Assembly (NCBI GenBank): GCA_016214175.1
Contig: JACRPB010000124.1
Coordinates: 1 to 37,183, forward strand
DNA: 37,183 bases
Source: Rhodocyclales bacterium
GTDB taxonomy: Bacteria > Pseudomonadota > Gammaproteobacteria > Burkholderiales > Rhodocyclaceae
Reading direction: 5' to 3'
The position numbers and the translations under genes are program-made. Of this stretch, positions 26,398-33,464 are shown piece after piece. The notes below the pieces were generated by a model. That model worked only from the letters and a program-made list of their open reading frames with translations. It made no database searches and was not told the origin of the DNA. Position 1 is the stretch's first letter; each line of letters begins with the position of its first letter.

Positions 26398-28157
26398 CAG
26401 AACGCCACCATCAGCGCGAAATGCAAGTGCCAGCGGCCGCCGCGCGTGCCGCGCGCAAGGTCGAGCGCGAGCGGGCCGACGGGGCTCTTCCAGCGCGCAC
26501 CCGCGCCGACGCCGGCGGCCGGCTTGATTTCCCGCCAGGAATCGGCGGCGTCGCCGGCATCGACGAAGAACGCGGCCCCCCACGGCCCGTCGAGCCAGTG
26601 CGTGTATTCGAGCGCCCCGGCGAGCAGCGCCCGGCCGCCGACGACGGCATTGCCCGCGCGCACGCCGAGACTCTGATAGGCGTAGCCGCGCACCGACTGC
26701 GCGCCGCCGGCGCGAAACAGGTAGTCCTGCGGAATGCCGCTGCGCGCCACAGCCGCCGTGTAACCCGCCTCGCCGCGCAGCATCAGGCTGTCGGCCGCGC
26801 CGAGTGGCCACCACTGCTGCACGCGCAGGTGGCTGCGCACGAAGTCGCGATCGGAAAGCAGGCGCTGCGCCGCGCCGCCCAGGCGCAGCTCGACGACATT
26901 GCCGCGGCGGGGATTGAGCGCATCGTCGGCCGCCCGGCGTATCCAGCGCCAGTCGAGCGTCAAGGCGCGCTTGCGCTCGGCGGCGGCGCCCGCGGTGCGC
27001 AGCTCCTCGCGCTGCCATTCGAGACCGAGCCGCGTCTCGATGCGTCCGGCGTTACGGCTGCGCGCCACGCCGAGCACCTGGCGCGTGCTGACCAGGCCCT
27101 GGATGTCGCTGGTCTCCAACTGGGCGCCGAAGGAAGGGCGATAGCCGCGCGCGTCGGCCAACAGCCCCAGCTCGGCCGACAGCGACTGGCGCCTTTCCTC
27201 CAGCCGCAGCCCGCTGTTCAAGTCCCAGGCGCGCCCGAGAAAGTCGTGGTGGCGATAGTTGAACTCGCCGCGGGCGCCGCTGTTGGTGCCATAACCCAGG
27301 CCGAAGCCGACGCGCTGCGCCGGCGCCTCGGCCAGCGTCACCCGTACCGGAATGGTTTCGGCGGCGGCGGTCGGCACGGCCTCGATCGTCACCGCACCGA
27401 ACCAGGGACTGTTTTGCAGGCGCGACTGGAACTCGAGCAAGGCGGCGCGGCGGTAGGGTTCGCCGGGGGCAAACGGGGCCAGCCCCGCGACCAGCGCCGC
27501 GTCGTAGCGCCGCAAGCCGGTGATGGCGAGCGCGCCGAAGCGATAGGCGGGACCGGAATCGAGCGTCACCGCGAGCTGGACCTCGGCGCGCTCGGGATCG
27601 ACATCGGCGCGGCTGGAGACGATGCGCGCGGCCGCATGGTCGGTGGCCGCCGCGTCGGCGAGCAGCGCGGCCTTGGCGGCCTGCCAGTCGGCCGAGCGGA
27701 AAGCCGCCCCGGCCTTGAGCGACCAGGCCGCGCGCAGGCGTTCGCGACGCTCGGCCATCTCGCCTTCTGCGGCGGCGAGATCGCCGAGAAACTCGATGTC
27801 GATGCGCGCGACGCGGGTGAGCGGCCCCGGCGCCACGACGATCGCCAACGCCTCCGCGGCATCGGCACGAGCATCGATCTGCGGCGAGAAATAGCCTTCG
27901 GTCGCCAGCAACTCGGCCGCCTCGCGGCGCGCACGGCGCACCAGCGCCGCGCCGGCGTCGGCGTCGACGAGCGTGGCGGGCAGGTCCAGATGCCGCAGCA
28001 GGAAGCTGCGCTGCGACTCGGGGGCCATCAGGATCAAGTCCCGGCTTCTGGTATCGACAGTCACGTCGCTTGCCGTCCATGCCGGAACGCCGGACAGAAC
28101 GGTCCAGCAGGCAAGAACCCGGCACGCGCTTGAGATGGGCTTGGTGATCGTCGCCAA
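26397..28157 (-). CDS. tamA: TamA-like outer-membrane Omp85 protein
   Basis: About 586 residues. A signal-peptide-like segment (ACRVLACWTVLSGVPAWTA) precedes three POTRA domains (about 35-265) and a 16-stranded Omp85 barrel. The barrel carries the lid-loop/substrate motif LFRAGGAQSVRGYAYQSLG (VRGY) and ends at HFALMVAF with a terminal aromatic residue. It partners TamB in the envelope. The start is uncertain. The ORF begins at 28238, but the extra N-terminus is arginine-rich and unlike a signal; the best fit is a TTG at 28157 that places the signal peptide at the N-terminus, with only a weak AGG upstream. The 255 nt between this start and the DUF3014 gene show no convincing gene. Confidence 0.88.
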   Translation of the reverse strand: MATITKPISSACRVLACWTVLSGVPAWTASDVTVDTRSRDLILMAPESQRSFLLRHLDLPATLVDADAGAALVRRARREAAELLATEGYFSPQIDARADAAEALAIVVAPGPLTRVARIDIEFLGDLAAAEGEMAERRERLRAAWSLKAGAAFRSADWQAAKAALLADAAATDHAAARIVSSRADVDPERAEVQLAVTLDSGPAYRFGALAITGLRRYDAALVAGLAPFAPGEPYRRAALLEFQSRLQNSPWFGAVTIEAVPTAAAETIPVRVTLAEAPAQRVGFGLGYGTNSGARGEFNYRHHDFLGRAWDLNSGLRLEERRQSLSAELGLLADARGYRPSFGAQLETSDIQGLVSTRQVLGVARSRNAGRIETRLGLEWQREELRTAGAAAERKRALTLDWRWIRRAADDALNPRRGNVVELRLGGAAQRLLSDRDFVRSHLRVQQWWPLGAADSLMLRGEAGYTAAVARSGIPQDYLFRAGGAQSVRGYAYQSLGVRAGNAVVGGRALLAGALEYTHWLDGPWGAAFFVDAGDAADSWREIKPAAGVGAGARWKSPVGPLALDLARGTRGGRWHLHFALMVAF

Positions 28158-28412
28158 TCGCTCAGACCTGGCTGGCCAACTATCGCGTGGCGTCGATCGT
28201 TCGCTTGCACGCCGCCTCGTTCGCCATCGGGATGGCAAGCGCGATGGCTGGACGCACGGATATTCTCCGCAGCGGCTGGGCGCGAAGCATCGCCCGACAG
28301 GCCGCGCGACGCAGCAGCCAAGCGACGACGACTGACCGCTTTGACGTACGCGCCGAGGAACTCACGCCCGAAGCGGTCGCCATGCTGCCGTCGTCGCCCG
28401 CCAAGGCCGCAT

Positions 28413-29255
28413 TCACGGCGCCCCCGTCCCGCCCGCCGCCGCCGGCGGTGGCCTCTCGTCGCGGACAATCTCGCGGCGGATGTCCGTCAGCTTGGCCTTG
28501 ACTGCACTCGCGTTGGCGACTCCCATGCGCAACAGAATCTTTTGTCCCGCCGAACGCGCCGCGAAATCCGCATCGGCATATTCGTAATGGCCGCCCACGC
28601 GCAGCAGTCGGACCGGTCCCGCCGGATCCGGCGCGGCGAGCATGTCGTCGATCGCTTCGACCAGTCGATCATTGAAATAGGCGTCGTTCCGATTGACCAG
28701 CTCTTCGTAGGTGCGCTGGAACACCGGGTAGAAATCGACATAAATGCCGACGAGCTTGTGCGCATCCATGGCGCGCACGATGCGCACGTACGCGGCGTAG
28801 CGCGCGGCATTGCGCCCGGCGATGACCAGCGTATCGCCCTTGCCCGCCGTGGCGAAGGCGCCGGGGACCGGCTTGAGCGGCAGCGACTCCGGGGGCAGCG
28901 ACACGCGCGGCAGGTTATCGACGGTCTTGACGATGCGATGGACGAGTTCGTCGCTGAAAAGCAGTGCCAGCACGCGTTGCCCCAACCACATGCGCAGCGT
29001 ATCGAGCAAGGAACCCGCACTGCCCCCGGGCGCGCCCGACGCCGCACTCCCGGTCAACGGATGGCGCGGCGTCGCGCGAGGTGCCGGGGGTGGAAGCGCG
29101 GGAACCTCCGTCTGCGCCGATACGGCGCCCCGCTCCGCCACCGGCACCGCCGGCTCCGGTGGCGGCATCGTTGCGGACCGTTGCCAGAAATACCATACGC
29201 CTACGACCGCTATCGCCAGCACCGCGAGAACGCTTCCCCAGAGCTTCTTGTTCAT
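28413..29255 (-). CDS. DUF3014 domain membrane-anchored protein
   Basis: A 280-residue protein. A single N-terminal membrane helix (about 4-24, LWGSVLAVLAIAVVGVWYFW), a Pro/Ala-rich linker (about 28-80), then the DUF3014 domain with MWLGQRVLALLFSDELVHRI, TVDNLPRVSLP, YVDFYPVFQRTYEELV and YEYADADFAARSAGQKILLRMG. The family is widespread in proteobacteria and of unknown function; topology suggests a periplasmic domain. The ATG at 29255 is chosen over the ORF start at 29579 because everything upstream is low-quality sequence and the membrane anchor starts here. It is on the same strand as tamA, 255 nt upstream of it. Confidence 0.85.
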   Translation of the reverse strand: MNKKLWGSVLAVLAIAVVGVWYFWQRSATMPPPEPAVPVAERGAVSAQTEVPALPPPAPRATPRHPLTGSAASGAPGGSAGSLLDTLRMWLGQRVLALLFSDELVHRIVKTVDNLPRVSLPPESLPLKPVPGAFATAGKGDTLVIAGRNAARYAAYVRIVRAMDAHKLVGIYVDFYPVFQRTYEELVNRNDAYFNDRLVEAIDDMLAAPDPAGPVRLLRVGGHYEYADADFAARSAGQKILLRMGVANASAVKAKLTDIRREIVRDERPPPAAAGGTGAP

Positions 29256-29467
29256 GTTCGCTGTCCCAAGGGCCTGTGCCTGATGCGACAAGATTGCGGC
29301 GACGTAAGTTCCGCATCGGCGACGCGATCGCCTTCCCCTGCACAGGGTCGCCGCCACCGATTCCACGTTGCCGCGCCCCGGCCGCAAGGACGGCAGTTCG
29401 GGCGTTTCGCTGCGGCGCCGCAAAATGCCGCTGCCGCCATGCCGACGGCAATCCGTTGCGCGCGAAC

Positions 29468-29507
29468 GTAAGACTTTCGTCAGGCATGTAAGAAAGGCGT
29501 CAGCATA
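29468..29507. promoter_or_regulatory. 20-bp tandem direct repeat, candidate response-regulator site
   Basis: GTAAGA-N4-CGTCAG occurs twice at an exact 20-bp period (GTAAGA at 29468 and 29488, CGTCAG at 29478 and 29498), giving hexamers every 10 bp on the same face of the helix. Direct-repeat half-sites with this phasing are typical of OmpR/PhoB-family regulators. It lies about 195 nt upstream of the symporter operon and about 215 nt from the divergent DUF3014 start, and could serve either. Confidence 0.45.
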
Positions 29508-29539
29508 GCTCAGGCACAATCCATGACAGGGAAAAGTCC

Positions 29540-29562
29540 GACCGTTGCATGGACGGTCTTTT
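29540..29562 (+). terminator. Small hairpin with T-run in the symporter leader (possible attenuator)
   Basis: GACCGT-TGCATGG-ACGGTC followed by TTTT gives a 6-bp stem, 7-nt loop and short U-tract, about 140 nt before the DUF4212 start. Whether it terminates, attenuates or only stabilises the leader is not known; the stem is short. Confidence 0.3.
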
Positions 29563-29700
29563 GCCGGAACGGCGGGCACATAGAAGGGCGAGGATCATCG
29601 CAGTGGGAGTGGTAGCGTTCCATCGCCACGTGTCACCGTCATCAAGCGGGTTTCATCGCCTGCCGTTGCCCAAGCAACTATTTTTGGAGGAGACCGTTCA

Positions 29701-29964
29701 ATGCAGCTTTCACAAAAGCACCACGAGTACTGGGACCGGAACCTCAAGATCACCGCGATCTTGCTGGCCATCTGGTTCGTCGTCACGTTCGTGTTCGGCT
29801 GGTTCGCCCGCGAACTGAATTCCATCAACTTCATCGGCCCGCTGGGCTTCTACATGGGCGCCCAGGGCTCCCTCATCATCTACGTCGCCATCATCTGGTT
29901 CTACGCCCGCTACATGAACAACATGGACAAGGAATACGGCGTCCACGAAGGGGAGGAAGAATAA
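29701..29964 (+). CDS. Sodium:solute symporter small subunit (DUF4212)
   Basis: An 87-residue membrane protein with two helices (about 17-36, ITAILLAIWFVVTFVFGWFA, and about 46-67, GFYMGAQGSLIIYVAIIWFY) and an acidic C-terminus. The pattern YWxRNLKITAILLAIWF and MGAQGS..IY..IIWFYARYMN is characteristic of the small subunit found beside VC_2705-type sodium:solute symporters. A strong GGAGGAG precedes the ATG. Its TAA overlaps the ATG of the large subunit (TAATG), and GGGGAGG near its end serves as SD for that gene. The gene itself is intact, although its partner is broken. Confidence 0.92.
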   Translation: MQLSQKHHEYWDRNLKITAILLAIWFVVTFVFGWFARELNSINFIGPLGFYMGAQGSLIIYVAIIWFYARYMNNMDKEYGVHEGEEE

Positions 29965-31896
29965 TGGCTACCGTATCCCAATCACAGTTCACCGCCAACC
30001 TGAAGAAGTACTACACCTTCTACACCGGCGGTTTCGTCGCATTCGTCATTCTGGTCGCCATCCTCGAACAGATGGGTGTGCCGAACAAGATCCTCGGCTA
30101 CATCTTCCTCGCCGCCACCATCCTGCTCTACGCCGGCATCGGCTTCATGTCGAAGACGGCCGAGGTCTCGGAGTACTACGTGGCGGGGCGGCGCGTGCCG
30201 GCTTTCTTCAACGGCATGGCCACCGGCGCCGACTGGATGTCCGCGGCTTCCTTCATCGGCATGGCCGGCACACTGTATGCCACCGGCTATGACGGGCTCG
30301 CCTTCGTCATGGGCTGGACCGGCGGCTATTGCCTGGTGGCGCTGGATCACCAGCCGCTTCACCGGCCTGGAGTTCAGCATCGGGGTCTTCGTCGGTCTGG
30401 CCGGCATTCTGGTCTGCTCCTTCCTCGGCGGCATGAAGGCGGTGACCTGGACCCAGGTGGCACAGTACATCATCCTGATCGTTGCCTACCTGATCCCGGT
30501 GGTCTGGCTGTCGGTGAAGGACACCGGCAACCCGATTCCGCAGATCGCCGCCTACACCTCGGCCCTGCCGAAGATCGGCGCGCTGGAGAAGGAGTTCAAC
30601 GACAAGACCACGCCCAAGGGCGCCGCGGAGGAATCCGTGCGCGCAATCTACCGCGAGCGTGCCGCCGCCGCCGACGCCAAGCTCAAGGGCCTGGAGACGG
30701 GCGGTGCCGGTTACCTGGCAGAGGAAAAGAAGAAGCTGGAAGACAATGTCGCTGCGCTGAAAGCCGCCGCGACACCCGACGCCAAAGCGATCGAAGCCGC
30801 CGAGAAGCCCGTCGCCGGCTTCCCGGCCGACGCCGCTGCCGCCAAGAAGGCATGGACCGCGGCCAAGGGCATCGGCGCCAAGGCCGCTCCGGTTCTCGCC
30901 CATGCCGAGCCTTTCCCCGGCAAGGACGAGAAGGCCCGCGACATCAAGCGCAAGAACTTCCTGGCGCTGATTCTGTGCCTGATGGTGGGTACCGCGGCGC
31001 TGCCGCACATCCTGATGCGCTACTACACGACCCCCTCGGTCAAGGAGGCGCGCCAATCGGTGTTCTGGTCGCTGTTCTTCATCTTCCTGCTCTACTTCAC
31101 CGCACCGGCGCTGGGCATCCTGGCCAAGTACGAGATCTACAACAATCTCGTCGGCTCCAGCTTCGCGCAATTGCCGGCCTGGGTCTCGAACTGGGCAGCG
31201 GTGGACAAGACGCTGATGGCGATCGCGGACATCAACAAGGACGGCATCGTGCAACTGGCCGAAATCACCATCGGCGGCGACTTGATCGTGCTGGCAACCC
31301 CGGAAATCGCGGGCCTGCCCTACGTGATCTCGGGCCTGGTGGCGGCCGGCGGTCTCGCCGCGGCACTGTCCACGGCCGACGGCCTGCTGCTGACCATCGC
31401 CAACGCCATGTCGCACGACCTCTACTACAAGATGATCGACCCGCACGCCTCGACGGTCCGCCGTCTGGCCGTGTCCAAGGGCCTGCTGCTGGTGGTGGCT
31501 GCAATCGCCGCCTACGTCACCAGCCTGAAGCCGGGCGACATCCTGTTCCTGGTCGGCGCGGCCTTCTCGCTGGCGGCCTCGGGCTTCTTCCCGGCCCTGG
31601 TCTGCGGCGTGTTCTGGCGCCGCGCCAACAAGCTCGGCGCCATCCTCGGCATGCTCGGGGGCCTCGGCATCTGCATGTACTACATGTACATGACCTACCC
31701 CTTCTTCGGCGTCAATGCGCCGCTGTGGTGGGACATCGCCCCGATCTCGTCCGGCATCTTCGGCATCCCCGCCGGCTTCATCGGCGTGATCGTCGGTTCG
31801 CTGCTCTCGGCGCCGCCGAGCAAGGAAGTGCAGGAATTGGTCGACCATGTGCGCTATCCGAACCTGGAAGGCGACATCGACACCAAGGGCGTATAA
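29964..31896 (+). pseudogene. Sodium:solute (acetate-type) symporter large subunit, frameshifted with an internal deletion
   Basis: The first frame (29964-30344, about 127 residues) encodes normal N-terminal helices up to GWTGGYCLVAL. At about 30345 the coding sense moves by one base: ITSRFTGLEFSIGVFVGLAG continues in the frame of ORF 30076-31896 for 516 residues to the TAA at 31896. Relatives have about 50 residues between these points (LLAPYLRK...IPDFIGARYGG...YVVAQIYGVG), so roughly 150 nt are absent, out of frame. The rest is well preserved, including the long charged loop (about 30590-30950) and PHILMRYYTTPSVKEARQSVF. The SSS family imports acetate, lactate or propionate with Na+. As read, the protein would be truncated and lack essential helices. 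A recent mutation or an assembly error are both possible. Confidence 0.85.
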
Positions 31897-31932
31897 GTTT
31901 GGAGGAGTAAGGGGGAGGAGACAACCCCGTTC

Positions 31933-31961
31933 AACCCGCCGCGCAAGCGGCGGGTTTTTTT
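31933..31961 (+). terminator. Strong intrinsic terminator after the symporter operon
   Basis: AACCCGCCGC-GCAA-GCGGCGGGTT is a perfect 10-bp stem with a GNRA-type tetraloop, followed directly by TTTTT. It lies 37 nt after the symporter stop and is the clearest rho-independent terminator in the window. The T-run is on the plus side, so it serves the symporter operon; the TPR gene on the other strand ends at 32007. Confidence 0.92.
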
Positions 31962-32006
31962 ACGTCCGGATTTCGGCGTCTTGCCCGAGCGGCAAAACGC
32001 CAGCGC

Positions 32007-32597
32007 TCAGAATGGCAGTTCGGGGATGTGCTTGGCGAGGTCTTCGCGTCCCGAGTCGCGCACCAGTTGGCGCGCCATTTTCGGGTCGAAGCTCACCAGG
32101 CGTTCGAGCACGGCTTCCGTGCGCGCGGCGTCGCCGGCCTTGTGGCAGGCCATGCCCAACTGGTAGAAGGCGATGGCGTTCATCGGCTGCAAGCGCGTCG
32201 CTTCGTCGAGCGCGGTCACCGCCTGAGCGTGTTCGCCGAGCGCGGCATAGGCCAGGCCCAGCCCGTACCAGGCACGATCGAGACTCGGGTTGAGGCGCGT
32301 CGCCTCGGCAAAAGAGGTGGCAGCATCGCGCGGCCGCCCCATCTGCTCGCGCACGTAGCCGAGGTTGAAGTGATTGTCGGCATCGTCGGGCGCCAGGCGC
32401 AAGGCGGTCTGGAACCAGTCTTCGGCCAGGTCGTAGCGCTTCTTCTGCGCGGCGATGAAGGCGAGATGGCGCGCCGCCTGGACGTTGGTCGGGTCGTGAC
32501 GGAAGGCAATCGCAAACTCGTTGAAAGCCTGTTCCTCGCGCCCGAAAAAATGCAGCAGCCAGGCGCGGGCATAGTGCCGCCATCGTTCATAATTCAT
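32007..32597 (-). CDS. Tetratricopeptide repeat protein
   Basis: A 196-residue soluble protein made almost wholly of TPR units: EEQAFNEFAIAFRHDPTNVQ, DLAEDWFQTALRLAPDDADN, DAATSFAEATRLNPSLDRAW and QAVTALDEATRLQPMNAIAF, each with the G/A-Y-A-P spacing. The start MNYERWRHYARAW at 32597 is chosen because the track's 34-residue extension reads across the divergent promoter region. No signal peptide or transmembrane helix. Likely a protein-interaction scaffold; the partner is unknown. It is divergent from the YggT-like gene with a 37-nt gap. Confidence 0.88.
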   Translation of the reverse strand: MNYERWRHYARAWLLHFFGREEQAFNEFAIAFRHDPTNVQAARHLAFIAAQKKRYDLAEDWFQTALRLAPDDADNHFNLGYVREQMGRPRDAATSFAEATRLNPSLDRAWYGLGLAYAALGEHAQAVTALDEATRLQPMNAIAFYQLGMACHKAGDAARTEAVLERLVSFDPKMARQLVRDSGREDLAKHIPELPF

Positions 32598-32634
32598 GAT
32601 TGATCCCGTTCCGAAAACATAACTTGACGATACC

Positions 32635-32937
32635 ATGAACCACATCGAACTCCTACTCGTGAGCAGCCTGCGCGCGCTGGTCGAAGTCGCATTGCTCACC
32701 CTGCTCGCGCAGGGCCTGCTGGCCTTGCTGGCCGGCGCCGGCCGGGCGCGGAATCCGATCTACCGGCTGTTCCAGATCGTGACGGCGCCGGTGTTGAAGG
32801 CGGTGCGCTGGCTGACGCCGAAACTCATCATCGACAAGCACATTCCCTTCGTCTCCTTCTTCGTCCTATTCTGGCTGTGGATCCTGCTCGCCTACGTCAA
32901 GCGCACGTTGTGCGGCATCGACGGTCTGGTCTGCTGA
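32635..32937 (+). CDS. Small YggT-like membrane protein
   Basis: A 100-residue protein with two hydrophobic segments (about 10-34, SLRALVEVALLTLLAQGLLALL, and about 70-88, FVSFFVLFWLWILLAYV). Between them, NPIYRLFQIVTAPVLKAVRW resembles the conserved short loop and helix of the YggT family, half the length of the usual two-domain YggT. Function unknown; relatives have been linked to envelope integrity and ion homeostasis. No obvious SD precedes the ATG. Confidence 0.7.
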   Translation: MNHIELLLVSSLRALVEVALLTLLAQGLLALLAGAGRARNPIYRLFQIVTAPVLKAVRWLTPKLIIDKHIPFVSFFVLFWLWILLAYVKRTLCGIDGLVC

Positions 32938-32969
32938 TGGCCGCGCCTTAACCCGACTTCGGAGGCCTT

Positions 32970-33461
32970 ATGCGCCATCGCGTCATCCGTCTCTTGTCCT
33001 GCCTCGCCCTGATCGCGGTGGCCGCCGCGGCCGGCGCACAGGAACCGCCTGCGCCGTCGAAAGGCCAGCTCGTCTATCTGCCGGTGTACTCGCACATCTA
33101 CCACGGCAGCCTCGACCGCAAGGGCAAGCCGGGCAAGGTCATGCTCTCGGCCCTGGTCAGCATCCGCAACACCGATCCGCGCCGCGCCATTCGCGTTGCT
33201 TCGGCGCGCTACTTCGATACCGAGGGCAGACTGCTGCGCGAGTTCGTGCCCGTGGCGCGCAGCATTCCGGCCTTCGGCACCTTCGAACTGTTCGTCGAGC
33301 AGCACGACGATAGCGGCGGCTCGGGCGCCAATTTCGCGATTGCCTGGGACGCCGAGACGCCGGTCAATCCGCCGCTGATCGAAGCCGTGCACGCGACGAT
33401 CGAGGGCGCGCGCTCGCTGACCTTCACCACCACGGGCAGGCCGATCCGCGCGCCTGAATAG
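32970..33461 (+). CDS. DUF3124 periplasmic protein
   Basis: A 163-residue protein with a signal peptide (about 1-23, LLSCLALIAVAAAAGAQ) and a single DUF3124 domain: GQLVYLPVYSHIYHG, LSALVSIRNTDPRRAIRVAS, ARYFDTEGRLLREFV and FGTFELFVEQHDDSGGSGAN. Family function unknown; the fold is probably all-beta. GGAGG stands 4 nt before the ATG. It is followed after 3 nt by the Kef-type antiporter, so it is probably co-transcribed with the ion-transport genes. Confidence 0.85.
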   Translation: MRHRVIRLLSCLALIAVAAAAGAQEPPAPSKGQLVYLPVYSHIYHGSLDRKGKPGKVMLSALVSIRNTDPRRAIRVASARYFDTEGRLLREFVPVARSIPAFGTFELFVEQHDDSGGSGANFAIAWDAETPVNPPLIEAVHATIEGARSLTFTTTGRPIRAPE

Positions 33462-33464
33462 AGC

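Larger units (their letters stand above)
29256..29700. other. 445-nt divergent intergenic region
   Basis: No gene is supported in this stretch; the ORFs drawn across it are antisense or out-of-frame shadows. It lies between the divergent DUF3014 gene and the symporter operon. It holds a 20-bp tandem direct repeat (29468-29507), a GACCGT hairpin followed by TTTT (29540-29562), and a second small hairpin, GTTGC-CCAA-GCAAC, followed by TATTTTT (29665-29685) directly in front of the GGAGGAG Shine-Dalgarno of the symporter small subunit. The promoter is probably between 29500 and 29540 but I cannot fix it. Confidence 0.6.

Noticed and set aside
23203-26676. 1157-aa plus-strand ORF
   Set aside because: Antisense shadow of tamB; Arg/Gln/Gly-rich with no motif.
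26421-28133. 570-aa plus-strand ORF
   Set aside because: Antisense shadow of tamA.
28180-28416. 78-aa minus-strand ORF in the tamA/DUF3014 gap
   Set aside because: No SD, Arg/Ala-rich, no recognisable fold; overlaps the end of DUF3014. The gap seems non-coding.
30590-30960. Long Ala/Lys-rich charged insert in the symporter, suspected insertion
   Set aside because: As I recall, VC_2705-type symporters of betaproteobacteria carry a similar loop, so it is normal for the family.
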